Origin: an uncultured Thermoanaerobaculia bacterium
Lineage (GTDB): Bacteria; Acidobacteriota; Thermoanaerobaculia; Multivoradales; Multivoraceae
Assembly (NCBI GenBank): GCA_951812325.1
Contig: OX638294.1
Location: 3,024,001 to 3,088,000 of the forward strand
Reading direction: 5' to 3'
DNA length: 64,000 nt
A program made the translations under genes and the position numbers. This document shows, piece by piece, positions 10,638 to 20,317 of the stretch. The first letter of the stretch is position 1, and every line of letters begins with the position of its first letter. The notes under the pieces were generated by a model. That model saw only the letters and a list, made by a program, of their open reading frames with translations. It searched no databases and was not told the origin of the DNA.

Positions 10638-12863
10638 ATGGCTGAACGCCCGTGGCGGGACCGCGGCGGGGCGTTGTTCGTCACGCTGGCTCTGGCGGCG
10701 ATGGTCTTTCACGCGGGGACGTTCCACCGCGGCGCCGCGGCGGCGCCCCAGCTCACGGGAGCGGTGCTGCTGCTGGTGCTGGCATGCCGGGGAACGACGG
10801 CGTGGCGTGACCCGCTGGCGCTTGCGACCGAACGCTCGCGCTGGTGGCCGGTCCTGTTGCCGGCGCTCTGGCTGTCGGTCGCAGGGAGCTGGCTTCTGTC
10901 TCCGGTCGGGCGCGCCGGGGAGTCGATCGTCGTCTTCCTGCTGCCCGCGGTCTGGGCGGCGGCGGGAGCAGGTCGCCTGCTCGGTCGGCCAGCGGCGCGG
11001 CGTTGGGCGCTTGCCGGTTGTGCGGCCGTCGTCGTGGCGGCGTCGATCTGGGCGCTGATCCAGCAGCCGGTTCACGAACAGGGCCGGGCGGCGCTGCCGA
11101 TCGGCCATCACAACCAGTTGGCGCTGGTACTGGTTGCCCTGTTGCCGCCGGCGGTGCTCGGCGTTTGGCGTCTGCCGGCGCCGGGCGGCCGTCGGGCCCG
11201 CCTGGCCGCGACGGCTGTCGTGGGTGCGATCCTGATCTGGACGCTGAGCGCCACGGGTTCCATGTCGGGTCTGCTGGCATTGGCGATCCAGGTTGTGGCG
11301 GCGACGGCCTGGACGTCATGGCGGTCCGGTGGTCGGCGGTGGCTCAGCCGGATCGGGGCGAGCATGGCTCTGCTTGCGGCGCTCGCGCTCGCGGCAGCCT
11401 GGGCAGGGATGCGGCTGGACGTTCCCGGTCCGGCCGAACGGCTCGGCGCCGTGTTGCGTCTGGAGGACCCGTCGCTTCGTTCGCGTCGGACCTACGCCGA
11501 GGCGGCGCTCCGAGGCTTCACTGAACGACCCGTCCTGGGCTGGGGTCCCGGTTCGTCGAGCTGGACCCTGGCCCGCCACTGGCGTCCGGCGCCCGGCGTC
11601 CACCCCCCAGGTGAAGTGGTCACGGATGCCCACAGCCTGCCCGCTCAGACGCTGCTTGAAGTGGGCGTGGTCGGTTCCCTGCTGCTGGTTCTGGTGGTCG
11701 GCCGCTACGGCCAGCGCCGCCTGGTGGAATGGCTGCGCGCCTCGAAGCGGGTGGGAGATCCGGACGGTCCGGGAACGGCCGTCAACGATTCCGGGGCGGC
11801 GGGCCGCCCCGGGGACACGGTCCGGGATCCCGAGCTGCTGGCCGCGGCCTTGTTGGGTCTCCTGGGCGCGGGAACCTGCCTCCTCTTCGGCGTGTTCGCC
11901 GCCGTGACGGCGGTGCCGGCGGTGCTGATCATGAACCTGACGCTGGCGGCGGCCGCGCGCGGCGGCGAACCCGTTGCGGCGAGTTGGCCGCCGGGCCGGC
12001 CCTGGCTGCGGGCGCCGGTCTTCCTCTTCCTCTGGTTGGCTGCGGCGTTCGCCTGGTCGGTCGAGAGGGCGTGGGCGGCGAGATCGTACGAGCGCGCGAT
12101 CGAAGCCTCGCTGGAATCTGCCGTGCCGCCGGGTCCGGCGGCCGTGGAAGCTCGGGACGGGCTCCTGCCGGAGGCGGCGGTCCGCCGCCTGCGGGCGGCT
12201 GCGGCGGCGGACCCGGCCTTCCCTCTCTACCGAGTCCGGCTCGATTCCTGGGCTGCCGCGGAGGCGGCCGACGGCCTGGCGCCGCTGTGGCTCCTGGCCG
12301 GTGTCGACGAACGCGTCGACAGCGCTCGCAGGAGGGAGGCGCTGGAGCGGGCCTGCGACCTGGATCCGCTGTCGGCGCTCGCTCCGTTCGAACTGATGCG
12401 CCTTGAGCGCGAGGGAGGCGTTGCGGCGTCGCAGCCGCGGATCTCCGTACGAGCGGCGCGGGCGATCGTCGCCGAGCCGCTGCTCCTGGCTGCCCTCGCC
12501 TTCGAGGGCGATCCGGACCTGCGGGCCGAGCTCCATCGGGAGATTCTGGCGTGGCCCGGGTTGCCGCCGGGCTGGCTCGCGGCGTTCGAAGAGTTGTGGT
12601 TCGGAATGGACTGGTCGAACGGACAGCAGGGGCCGCCGCGGGATGTGCTTCATGTGGACGCAGACGGTCGGGCGGCGGTCTCGTTCAGCCTGTTCGCCTT
12701 CCGTCGGCCGCCCTGGCCATTCTCGATCGGGGCGGTACCGCTGCGCAGCCACCGCCTCGAAGCGATCGCCGCTCACGACCTGCCCGCCGCGACCCGGTTG
12801 TCCCAAACGGAGCCGGATCCGTTCTGGCGCCCGCGCTGCGGCCTCGGAGGCGGGCAGGGCTGA
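10638..12863 (+). CDS. O-antigen ligase/polymerase-like membrane protein
   Basis: The 741-residue protein has about ten hydrophobic segments in its first 430 residues and a large periplasmic loop with WGPGSSSWTLARHW and TDAHSLPAQTLLEVG. Those match the Wzy_C/WaaL superfamily, in which a conserved His in a D-A-H-S motif takes part in transferring glycan chains to a lipid or protein acceptor. Another typical motif, GHHNQLA, is at about residue 155. The C-terminal 290 residues are soluble, helix-rich and TPR-like. Whether it is a lipid-A ligase, polymerase or protein O-glycosyltransferase cannot be decided. The last 24 bases including its stop are repeated about 125 bp downstream. Confidence 0.78.
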   Translation: MAERPWRDRGGALFVTLALAAMVFHAGTFHRGAAAAPQLTGAVLLLVLACRGTTAWRDPLALATERSRWWPVLLPALWLSVAGSWLLSPVGRAGESIVVFLLPAVWAAAGAGRLLGRPAARRWALAGCAAVVVAASIWALIQQPVHEQGRAALPIGHHNQLALVLVALLPPAVLGVWRLPAPGGRRARLAATAVVGAILIWTLSATGSMSGLLALAIQVVAATAWTSWRSGGRRWLSRIGASMALLAALALAAAWAGMRLDVPGPAERLGAVLRLEDPSLRSRRTYAEAALRGFTERPVLGWGPGSSSWTLARHWRPAPGVHPPGEVVTDAHSLPAQTLLEVGVVGSLLLVLVVGRYGQRRLVEWLRASKRVGDPDGPGTAVNDSGAAGRPGDTVRDPELLAAALLGLLGAGTCLLFGVFAAVTAVPAVLIMNLTLAAAARGGEPVAASWPPGRPWLRAPVFLFLWLAAAFAWSVERAWAARSYERAIEASLESAVPPGPAAVEARDGLLPEAAVRRLRAAAAADPAFPLYRVRLDSWAAAEAADGLAPLWLLAGVDERVDSARRREALERACDLDPLSALAPFELMRLEREGGVAASQPRISVRAARAIVAEPLLLAALAFEGDPDLRAELHREILAWPGLPPGWLAAFEELWFGMDWSNGQQGPPRDVLHVDADGRAAVSFSLFAFRRPPWPFSIGAVPLRSHRLEAIAAHDLPAATRLSQTEPDPFWRPRCGLGGGQG

Positions 12864-12994
12864 CCCGGGCCACGGGCTGCACGTCCGACGCTGCCGCTCG
12901 CCCAATCCCGGCGCGCCGTGTCGGTCAGGATGCGGTCGCCCCGGCCCGGGTTCGACGCGCTGCGGTCTTTGGAGGCGGGCAGGGCTGACCCGGG
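12846..12994. repeat. 24-bp direct repeat covering the end of the O-antigen ligase gene
   Basis: GGAGGCGGGCAGGGCTGACC plus CGGG occurs at 12846-12869, spanning the stop codon, and again exactly at 12971-12994. The similarity extends about 14 bases farther upstream with few changes (CGCGCTGCGG in both). The intervening 101 bases show no gene. It looks like a short duplication of the gene end. Confidence 0.75.
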
Positions 12995-12999
12995 GGCGC

Positions 13000-13656
13000 T
13001 CAGGCAGCTCCGGTGGCCGCGGCGCCGGTCGCGACGACACGGTTGCGACCGGCTCTCTTCGCTGCATACATTGCATCGTCGGCCTTGCGGAGCAGCCGGG
13101 CGGCGGGGTCGTCTTCGGAATCGACGGCGGGGCAGGCGGCGGGCAGGCGCCGCAGACTGGCGGCGCCGACGGAGCAGGTGAGTCGGACCCCGGTTCGAGA
13201 CGCGGCGCCGTGACCGCTGGAGAAGAGAGTCGATGCCACATGGGTGCGCAGCCGCTCGGCTCGCGTGAAGGCCTGATCGAGATCCGCGCCGGGCAGAACC
13301 AGCACGAACTCATCGCCGCCGTAGCGCGCCGCGAAGCCATCCGCGTCGTCGGCGGCGGTCCGGAGCAGCGTCGCGACCTGACCCAGGATGCGGCTGCCGG
13401 CCTGGTGGCCGTGCTGGTCATTGATCCGCTTGAAGTGGTCGAGGTCGAGGAACAACAGGCCCACGTCCTCGCCTCCATGCTCGGCGTGCGTCAGTGCGGC
13501 GGCGAGGGCGTCGTAAAGAGCGCGGCCGTCCAACAGACCGGTGAGGCTGTCCCGGAACGTGGCCGACTGTTCGGGCCGACCGGGGACAACACTCCTCAGC
13601 GCGGACGCCGCCCGGGTCGCCAGTTCGCGGGTCGAGCCGTTCGGTCCGCGCGTCAC
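13000..13656 (-). CDS. GGDEF-domain diguanylate cyclase
   Basis: The C-terminal 165 residues form a complete GGDEF domain: DSLTGLLDGRALYDAL opening, DLDHFKRINDQHGHQ with the metal-binding Asp, the active-site loop RYGGDEF, and ADDAMYAAKRAGRNRV near the end. Such enzymes make cyclic di-GMP from two GTP. Residues R-x-x-D of an inhibitory site are not evident before GGDEF. The open frame continues 650 bases farther upstream, but that part crosses repeat elements and has no conserved sequence, so GTG at 13656 is preferred (218 residues). No sensory domain or signal peptide remains, so the input is unknown. It is transcribed away from rsmA. Confidence 0.82.
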   Translation of the reverse strand: MTRGPNGSTRELATRAASALRSVVPGRPEQSATFRDSLTGLLDGRALYDALAAALTHAEHGGEDVGLLFLDLDHFKRINDQHGHQAGSRILGQVATLLRTAADDADGFAARYGGDEFVLVLPGADLDQAFTRAERLRTHVASTLFSSGHGAASRTGVRLTCSVGAASLRRLPAACPAVDSEDDPAARLLRKADDAMYAAKRAGRNRVVATGAAATGAA

Positions 13657-13821
13657 TGCGTCACTCGGGCGGCGGCATCGGTCAACCGCTCCAGGCGGGG
13701 AGGGACGCGCCTGGGCGGCGGTGTGCCGGCGGCGGGCCGCCGCCTCATGGCCGGCAGGAGGCGGCCCCGGCTGTTCCGGCAGTGGTCCAGCAGCCCGGCC
13801 TGCTCGCCGACGCTGCCCCTG

Positions 13822-14051
13822 GCAGCCCGTGGCAGAAGTCCGTGTCGCACCGAGAGCGGCGAGGCGCGCGTCCAACAAGGCGCGATGAGGGAGCATATCG
13901 GTGCATGTTCGACCGAAGAGCCTAGCCCGGGTGGCGCGCTCCGCGCCACCCGCGAACCAGTCCGTGCGCCCGTCATCGGGCGCACGGATGGCACGATGTT
14001 GGACGTGATGCATCGCCGCTCGAATGCAGCGCGACTTCTGCCACGGACTGC
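13822..14051. mobile_element. MITE-like element with 19-bp terminal inverted repeats (copies B and D1)
   Basis: The 668-bp gap between the GGDEF gene and rsmA holds this element and nothing else I can support. Its ends are GCAGCCCGTGGCAGAAGTC and the inverted form GACTTCTGCCACGGACTGC, one mismatch in 19. Inside are two perfect hairpins: an 11-bp stem at 13928-13952 and a 12-bp stem at 13961-13988. The left part (13823-13901) is homologous to copies at 1.1 and 33.2 kb; the right part (13986-14055) to those at 47.6 and 50.4 kb. No transposase is encoded. No clear target-site duplication is seen. Confidence 0.65.
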
Positions 14052-14324
14052 TGGAGACGGGGTTGGCCCGGTCACCGCGTATGCGGGCGAACTGCCGTCC
14101 GCCGTCGCCGCCCGGCTGGCCCTGGATGCCGCACTTGCACCCGCAGAGAATGCACGCGCCCGGCGCCCATGGAGGGGACTCCGACGGCTGATCCTGCAGC
14201 TCGGTTGCCGGGCTCATGCGAGGCTCCTGAACAGCCGGGCGGACGCTCGAACGGCGCTCGTGCATGAGTATCGAGCTTATGCCCTTCGAGTTCCCCGGGA
14301 TCGTCACTGGTACCGTGCGGGCCG

Positions 14325-15110
14325 GTGAGTCGCGTTCCCCCGCTCCGGAAGTCCCTGGGCCAGCATCATCTTCGGCATCCGGGGTCGGCGATCCCGGCGG
14401 TCGACTTTCTGGACGTCGCGGGTCGCAGCGTCGTCGAGATCGGCCCCGGCGGCGGCGTGCTCACCCGCCTGCTCCTGGAACGCGGCGCGAGCCGCGTGAT
14501 CGCCTGTGAACTCGACCTGCTGTGGGCGATGGAGCTGCGCCGGCGGATCGCGGATCCGCGCCTGGTCCTGGTCACCGGCGACGGTCGTGATCTCCGCTGG
14601 GAGACAGCGTCTGCTTCGACCCGGATCGCCGGCAATCTGCCGTACAACGTGGGGACCCGGATCGTTCTTGCCGTCCTCGAGCGGGCGCCGGTTGGAGCTC
14701 GGGCGGCGTTTCTGGTGCAGCGGGAGGTCGCGGCCCGGCTGACCGCGGCGCCGGGTGATTCCGACTACGGAGGATTGAGTGTCCTGGTCGCCGCGCGGGC
14801 AACGGCGCGCCGGCTGTCGGTCGTTCTCCCGGGCAGCTTCGTGCCGCCGCCGGCGGTGACCGGCGTCTTCCTGGGACTTGAGCGAGCGGCAACGCCGGTC
14901 GACGAGGCGGAGTGGTCGGCGTTCGCCGTTTTCGTGCGCACCGCGTTCAGCCGGCGGCGCAAGACGCTGGTCAACAACTTCCGGTCGACCGTGGGGCGGC
15001 CTGCGGCCGAGGCGGCACTCGCGGCGCTGGGCTTGCCGCCCGGGGTGCGGGCCGAGAGCCTGGGCCTACCGGAGTTCGTTGGGCTGTTTCGCGAGATGAT
15101 CGCGAAATGA
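14325..15110 (+). CDS. rsmA: 16S rRNA (adenine1518-N6/adenine1519-N6)-dimethyltransferase
   Basis: RsmA/KsgA dimethylates two adjacent adenines near the 3' end of 16S rRNA during 30S assembly. The 261-residue product has the N-terminal KSLGQHHL motif, SAM-binding VEIGPGGGVLT, and the catalytic motif NLPYNV. The FSRRRKTLVNN segment in the C-terminal domain is also characteristic. GTG 14325 places the start 11 residues before KSLGQ-type sequence, as usual. It is the first plus-strand gene after the MITE-like element. Confidence 0.95.
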   Translation: MSRVPPLRKSLGQHHLRHPGSAIPAVDFLDVAGRSVVEIGPGGGVLTRLLLERGASRVIACELDLLWAMELRRRIADPRLVLVTGDGRDLRWETASASTRIAGNLPYNVGTRIVLAVLERAPVGARAAFLVQREVAARLTAAPGDSDYGGLSVLVAARATARRLSVVLPGSFVPPPAVTGVFLGLERAATPVDEAEWSAFAVFVRTAFSRRRKTLVNNFRSTVGRPAAEAALAALGLPPGVRAESLGLPEFVGLFREMIAK

Positions 15111-15194
15111 GCGAGATATAGCCATATCGGAACAAGTGCGTTAGAGTGGTGTTCCCGTGCACGTTCCCGCCATGGCTGGTTGTCGAGGGCTCCG

Positions 15195-17555
15195 GTGATC
15201 CGTTCGGACGACGGTGCTCGGCGATTCGGTCTGGGCGGGCTGCCGGCGGGCAAGAGCGTCGAACTGATCGGACTCCTCCTGCTCGCCCTGGGCGCGCTCT
15301 TCCTGCTCAGCCTGCTGAGCTACCAGCCGAGCGACACCGGTTTCCTGCGGAGCGGCGCGAGCTCGAGCGAGACCGGGAATCTGATCGGTCCGATCGGCGC
15401 TCAGGCCGCGGCTGCCGGATACGGGGTTCTGGGACTTGCGGTCGTGGCCGTCGCCTTGGCGGTTCTCGTTCTGGGCTACCGACTCGTCCGCGCGCGCTCC
15501 GGCGTTCCCTCGCTGCTGCAGGGCGCCGGCATCCTGGCCGCGACGATCGCGTTGCCGACCCTGATCGACATCGCTGTCGGGGAGGTGCAGGTCCGCGGTG
15601 AACCGCTGGCCGCCGGCGGTCTCGTGGGCTCCACGATCTCCGGTGGCATGCAGAGTCAGTTGGGGACCTTGGGCGCTGCGGTGCTGGCCCTGTTCGGTCT
15701 CGTCTTCGGTATCGCGCTGACCATGCGAGGCAGCCTCGCCGAGTGGCTTGTCGCGACTCTGGGCCGGGTGAAGGAACTGGCCGTCCTCCTCGGGGGAAGA
15801 CTGAGGCGTGGGCCCCGGGCCGCCGGGACGAAGAAGGCCGGCCGGCCAGCGACGGCGGAACCTGCCGCGCCCGCCTCCGAGTCGCCGCTCCAGGAGGTCG
15901 CGATCCGAAGGGCGCTCCCGCAGAAGAAGGTCGAGGTCGTCGGGTCGAAGTCCGCGCGCCCGGCGGAGTCTGCGCGCGCTGTCACGGCGCCGAAGACGAA
16001 TCCGCCTGCAGCCGCTCCCACCGGGGCAATCGACGGGGCGGGCCGACAGACGGCCGAAAGCGCGGAGTTGCCGTCCGTCGATCTGCTGTACTGCGAGGAA
16101 GTCAGCTCGGAGATCGACGAGGATGCACTCCGCGAGCTGGGCGATCTGATCTGTGCCCGCTGTGCCGAGTTCGGTGTCGAGGGAACCATCGAGGGGATAA
16201 GCCCGGGGCCGGTGATCACCGTTTTCGAGTTCCAGCCGGCGCCGGGCATCAAGGTGTCGCAGATTGTCAATCTGCAGGACGATCTGGCGCTTTCCCTGAA
16301 GGCGGAGGCGATCCGGATCGACCGCATGCCCGGGCGTTCGACTCTCGGTATCGAAGTGCCGAACGCCCGGCGAACGGTCATCCCGTTGGGTCGTCTGCTG
16401 GATGCCGCCGAGTTCCGGGACAACGAGTCGCCGCTGACCATGGCGTTGGGGCGGACTCTGCGCGGCGAACCGTACTACGCCGATCTGACGAAGATGCCGC
16501 ACCTGCTGGTCGCGGGCGCTACCGGCGCCGGCAAGAGCGTCGGTCTGCAGGGGATGCTGACCTCGATCCTGTACAAGGCGCGGAGTGACGAGGTCCAGTT
16601 CATCCTGATCGATCCCAAGCGGATCGAGCTGGGGGTCTACGCCGACATTCCGCACCTCAAGACCGCGGTCGTCGTGGAACCGAAGCAGGCCGCGAACGCG
16701 CTTCGCTGGGCGGTGGCGGAGATGGAGCGGCGCTACCGGCTGTTGGCGGAGGTGCATGTCCGATCGATCGCCTTCTACAACCAGGCGATCGCGGATCCGG
16801 AGGTGGCCCGGCGGCTGCGGCTCCGGGACGAAGATGCCGACGAACCCATGGAACCGCGCGACTTCGAGTCGCTTCCGTACTACGTGATCGTGATCGACGA
16901 GCTGGCCGACCTGATGATGGTGGCTTCGTCCGAGGTCGAGACCTCGATCGCACGGCTTGCGCAGATGGCCCGGGCGGTCGGCATCCACCTGATCGTCGCC
17001 ACCCAGCGCCCGTCGGTCGACGTGCTCACCGGGACGATCAAGGCGAACTTCCCGTGCCGGATCTCGTACGCGTCCGCTACCCGACACGATTCGCGCACGA
17101 TCCTGGACCAGGTCGGAGCCGAGAAGCTGCTGGGCAAGGGCGACATGCTGTTCATGCCGCCCGGCAGCGGTCGCATGATCCGCCTGCACGGCGCCTACGT
17201 CACCGAGCAGGAGACGGCGGCGCTGGTGCGCTGGCTCAAGCGCCAGGGTCAACCCAATCTGGATCCCGCGGTGCTGGAGCCGCCGCCGGAAGATCGAGCG
17301 GGCGCCGGGGGTGAGCGTGGCGGCGGCGACGCTCTCTACGACGAGGCGGCGCGGTTGGTCGTCTCGGAACGGATGGGTTCGGCGAGTTTCCTGCAACGGC
17401 GCATGAGGGTCGGTTTCTCCCGCGCCTCCCGTCTCGTCGACCTGATGGAGCAGGACGGCATCCTGGGTCCGGCGCAGGGCAGCAAACCGCGCGACGTCCT
17501 GGTGCCGCCCGACTTCTTCGAAGAAATCGAGCAGTCGCAGATCACCTTCGAATAG
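15195..17555 (+). CDS. ftsK: DNA translocase FtsK/SpoIIIE
   Basis: FtsK pumps DNA at the division septum and helps resolve chromosome dimers. The N-terminal 180 residues contain four hydrophobic segments, followed by a Pro/Ala/Lys-rich linker. The motor domain has Walker A GATGAGKS at about residues 441-448 and Walker B VIVIDELADLMM. The C-terminal gamma winged helix (YDEAARLVVSERMGS, FLQRRMRVGFSRASRLVDLMEQ) is complete. GTG 15195 is preferred because GAGGG lies five bases upstream; TTG 15180 in the same frame is an alternative. Length about 786 residues is typical of the shorter FtsK type. Confidence 0.94.
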   Translation: MIRSDDGARRFGLGGLPAGKSVELIGLLLLALGALFLLSLLSYQPSDTGFLRSGASSSETGNLIGPIGAQAAAAGYGVLGLAVVAVALAVLVLGYRLVRARSGVPSLLQGAGILAATIALPTLIDIAVGEVQVRGEPLAAGGLVGSTISGGMQSQLGTLGAAVLALFGLVFGIALTMRGSLAEWLVATLGRVKELAVLLGGRLRRGPRAAGTKKAGRPATAEPAAPASESPLQEVAIRRALPQKKVEVVGSKSARPAESARAVTAPKTNPPAAAPTGAIDGAGRQTAESAELPSVDLLYCEEVSSEIDEDALRELGDLICARCAEFGVEGTIEGISPGPVITVFEFQPAPGIKVSQIVNLQDDLALSLKAEAIRIDRMPGRSTLGIEVPNARRTVIPLGRLLDAAEFRDNESPLTMALGRTLRGEPYYADLTKMPHLLVAGATGAGKSVGLQGMLTSILYKARSDEVQFILIDPKRIELGVYADIPHLKTAVVVEPKQAANALRWAVAEMERRYRLLAEVHVRSIAFYNQAIADPEVARRLRLRDEDADEPMEPRDFESLPYYVIVIDELADLMMVASSEVETSIARLAQMARAVGIHLIVATQRPSVDVLTGTIKANFPCRISYASATRHDSRTILDQVGAEKLLGKGDMLFMPPGSGRMIRLHGAYVTEQETAALVRWLKRQGQPNLDPAVLEPPPEDRAGAGGERGGGDALYDEAARLVVSERMGSASFLQRRMRVGFSRASRLVDLMEQDGILGPAQGSKPRDVLVPPDFFEEIEQSQITFE

Positions 17556-17629
17556 GGGGTTCGCAGCGTGGTCGCCGCCCCCGGCGGCGCAGTGGGACCG
17601 GCGGCGGGTCGCGTAGTCTCGGGTGCACG

Positions 17630-18628
17630 ATGTCCGCGCCGCGAAGACTCAGCCGGATCGTCTTCTTCGGTACGCCGGAGTTTGCGCTGCCGGCGCTCGA
17701 TGCCCTTGAGGCGGCTGGCCGCCGCCCCGTCCTCGTGGTCAGCCGGCCGGCGCGCCGCGCGGGCCGCGGCGGCCGTCTGGCACAGCCGCCCGTGGCCCGC
17801 TGGGCGCTCGACCGGAACGTCGATCTGCTGCAGCCCGCCGGTGTGCGGGGGGCCGAGTTTCTCGTCAGGCTGCGCGACCTGGAGCTGGACCTTGCCGTCG
17901 TCGCCGCGTACGGCCGCATCTTTCCACGCGCGCTGCTCGAGCTGCCGGCGGGCGGTTGTGTGAACATCCATGCGTCTCTGCTGCCGGCCTGGCGCGGCGC
18001 TTCGCCGATTCAGGCCGCGATCGCTGCGGGAGAGCGAAAGACCGGTGTGACGACGATGTTCATGGAGGAGGGTCTCGACAGCGGCCCGACCCTGCTTCAG
18101 GAAGAGGTTCCCATCGGTGCGGACGAAACCGCAGGCGAGTTGTCGACGCGTCTGGCCGCGATCGGCGGCGGATTGCTCGTCCGAACGCTTCAGGCGCTGG
18201 AGGCGGGGACGGTCGAGCCGCGACCGCAGTGCGCCGCGGCGGCGACCCATGCTCCGATGCTGCGTTCGGAGGATGGCATCGTGGACTGGAACCGCGAGGC
18301 GGAAGAGATCGCCTGGCGCGTGCGCGCCTTCGAGCCCTGGCCGGGCTCGCGAAGCTGGCTGCGCGGCGAGGCGGTGCGGATCGTGGCTTCGCGGCCCTTG
18401 GCGTCGGGTGACGGGGTGGGTGATCCGGGCGATCTCGATTGCCCTGGCGCCTTCCTCGGCTGCCGGAGAGTCGAGGGAGTCGGGAGGTTGCCGCTGGTCC
18501 GCTGCGGTGGCTCGACCACGCTGGCGCTCTGTCGGGTGCAGCGGCCGGGCGGTCGGCAGATCAGTGGACTCGATCTGGTCAATGGACTGAGGCTCACCGT
18601 GGGTGAGCGCTTCGGGACGGCGGCGTGA
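17630..18628 (+). CDS. fmt: Methionyl-tRNA formyltransferase
   Basis: Fmt formylates initiator Met-tRNA using 10-formyl-tetrahydrofolate. The 332-residue product has the N-terminal FFGTPEFALPAL, the catalytic/signature stretch NIHASLLPAWRGASPIQ and the FMEEGLDSGP loop, then the OB-like C-terminal domain with WNREAEEI and R-A-F-E-P-W. The stop overlaps the GTG start of rsmB (GTGA), and fmt-rsmB is a very common pair. Motifs and length are normal. Confidence 0.95.
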   Translation: MSAPRRLSRIVFFGTPEFALPALDALEAAGRRPVLVVSRPARRAGRGGRLAQPPVARWALDRNVDLLQPAGVRGAEFLVRLRDLELDLAVVAAYGRIFPRALLELPAGGCVNIHASLLPAWRGASPIQAAIAAGERKTGVTTMFMEEGLDSGPTLLQEEVPIGADETAGELSTRLAAIGGGLLVRTLQALEAGTVEPRPQCAAAATHAPMLRSEDGIVDWNREAEEIAWRVRAFEPWPGSRSWLRGEAVRIVASRPLASGDGVGDPGDLDCPGAFLGCRRVEGVGRLPLVRCGGSTTLALCRVQRPGGRQISGLDLVNGLRLTVGERFGTAA

Positions 18629-20025
18629 CTCGTCGGCGGGCGCTCCGGAACCTGGATTCGCGCGGCGGCTGGCGCCGGCGCGATACGGCGATGACGGCAC
18701 ACGCCAAGGTCCGGGAATCGGCGGCCTTCGTGATCGAGCGGACGCTGGATTCGAGGGCGCCGGTGTCGACGTTCCTGGACGGCGCGCTCGAGCGCTGCGA
18801 TCCGCGCGACCACGCGCTGCTGCGGCAGCTCGTGCTGGGGACGCTGCGGTGGTTGCGGTTCATCGACCACGTGCTGGTCGCCGCGTCACGGCGACCCCTG
18901 CGCCGCATCGAGCGCGCGCTGCTGGCGCCGCTGCGGATTGGCGCCTACCAGCTCTTCTTTCTGGACCGGGTGCCGGCCCATGCGGCGGTCAACGAGGCGG
19001 TGGAGCAGGCCGGAAACCGCACCCACGCGGGCGGCGCCAGCTTCGTCAATGGAGTGCTCCGACGGATTGCCCGATCGCCGCGCCCGGACGATTGGCCGGC
19101 CGATACGGCCGACCGGACGAAGAGGCTGGGAATCCTCTACTCTCACCCGGACCTGCTGGTCGAGCGTTGGTTGAGGACCTACGGCGAGCAGCGGACGATC
19201 GCCCTGCTTGGCGCCAACAATCGGCCCAAGCCCCTGCATCTGCTGGCGTTCCGGGATCGAGGCGGCCGCGCTCCGTTGGCGGAGCAGTTGATCGACGACG
19301 ATGTCGGAGTCGATCCGTCCGTCCTTGCGCCGCACTGCGTGACGGTGCGATGGGGAAATCCGCTGGCCTCGGACGCCTTCCGGCAGGGCAGCTTCTACGT
19401 GCAGGACGAGGCGAGTCAACTGGCCGCGATCATGCCGCGGCCCAAGCCCGGCGAAAAGGTCCTGGACGTGGCGGCGGCGCCGGGCGGCAAGACCTTCGCG
19501 CTGCTGGCCGAGCAGCCCGAGGTTCGCAGCACGGCCGCGGACCGGTCCCTGCGGCGCCTGGTCACCATGAGGGGGAACGCCGCCCGCCTCCGGCTTCGGC
19601 CCCGGCTTCTCGCCGCGGACGGCGTTGCCCTTCCCTTCGGCTGCGTCTTCGACCGGGTCGTCGTCGATCTGCCATGCAGCGGTACCGGCACGTTGCGCAA
19701 ACATCCCGAGCTGAAGTGGCGGATCAGCGCCGCTGAGATCGACCGGCTCTCGACGGAGGGTCTGGCCGTGGTTCGGGGCGCGGCGGAGTGCGTTCGTCCA
19801 GGGGGCCTGCTCGTGATCATCACCTGTTCCATCGAGCCGGAGGAGAACGAGGCCGTGGCGGCGGCCTTCCTGGAGTCACGGACCGACTTTCGCCGACGGG
19901 ATCTCGTTGGCGACCTCTGCCGACCCGAGGCGGAGCACATCGCAGGACCCGGTGTGTGGCGTCTCCTGCCGGCAGACGACCACGACGGTTTCACGGTGCA
20001 GGCGCTCGAGCGGACCGTCGACTGA
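18625..20025 (+). CDS. rsmB: 16S rRNA (cytosine967-C5)-methyltransferase
   Basis: RsmB methylates C967 of 16S rRNA. An N-terminal NusB-like RNA-binding domain (about residues 25-160, with R-x-A-P-V-S-T-F and LGTLRWLRFIDHVL) precedes the Rossmann methyltransferase. The latter has SAM-binding DVAAAPGGKTF, the first conserved Cys in DLPCSGTGTLRKHPELKW and the catalytic Cys in ITCSIEPEENE. The GTG at 18625 overlaps fmt; ATG 18691, just before AHAKVRESAAF, is an alternative and would remove an Arg-rich 22-residue leader. The product is 466 or 444 residues. Confidence 0.94.
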   Translation: MTRRRALRNLDSRGGWRRRDTAMTAHAKVRESAAFVIERTLDSRAPVSTFLDGALERCDPRDHALLRQLVLGTLRWLRFIDHVLVAASRRPLRRIERALLAPLRIGAYQLFFLDRVPAHAAVNEAVEQAGNRTHAGGASFVNGVLRRIARSPRPDDWPADTADRTKRLGILYSHPDLLVERWLRTYGEQRTIALLGANNRPKPLHLLAFRDRGGRAPLAEQLIDDDVGVDPSVLAPHCVTVRWGNPLASDAFRQGSFYVQDEASQLAAIMPRPKPGEKVLDVAAAPGGKTFALLAEQPEVRSTAADRSLRRLVTMRGNAARLRLRPRLLAADGVALPFGCVFDRVVVDLPCSGTGTLRKHPELKWRISAAEIDRLSTEGLAVVRGAAECVRPGGLLVIITCSIEPEENEAVAAAFLESRTDFRRRDLVGDLCRPEAEHIAGPGVWRLLPADDHDGFTVQALERTVD

Positions 20026-20102
20026 AGAGCCGGCGCCGGATCCGGGAGGCGGCGTCCTGGCGGTGCGGTGTGGGCGGTGGAAGCCGGAAGTTCAAGCCGG
20101 CG

Positions 20103-20132
20103 TTGACAAGGAAGGCCGTTCTGGCCTAGGTT
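20103..20132 (+). promoter_or_regulatory. Candidate sigma-70-type promoter for the HU gene
   Basis: A perfect TTGACA (20103-20108) is followed after 18 bases by TAGGTT (20127-20132). It lies 186 bases before the HU start, in the 292-bp gap after rsmB, leaving a long leader. The -10 box is weak (3 of 6). Confidence 0.5.
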
Positions 20133-20317
20133 TGTCCGGTGTTGGGAGTTTTGCGAAAAATTTCTGATCATACCGAAAGTCGAATGCGAACGCCATACGC
20201 CCGTCGTCGCTCGATCACCCTTGCGTGGCAGAGCCGGGACTGGATGAAGGCGGACGGTCCGACTCACGAAACCCACGGTCCGGGTTCACGTTCAAAGACT
20301 CCAAGGAGCAACACCAG

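Noticed and set aside
11316..13478. Minus-strand open frame of 720 codons
   Set aside because: Antisense to the O-antigen ligase-like gene and overlapping the GGDEF gene in a different frame; Arg/Pro/Ser-rich shadow without motifs.
13657..14307. N-terminal extension of the GGDEF frame as a sensory domain
   Set aside because: The extension reads through the MITE-like element and hairpins, and its residues show no domain pattern.
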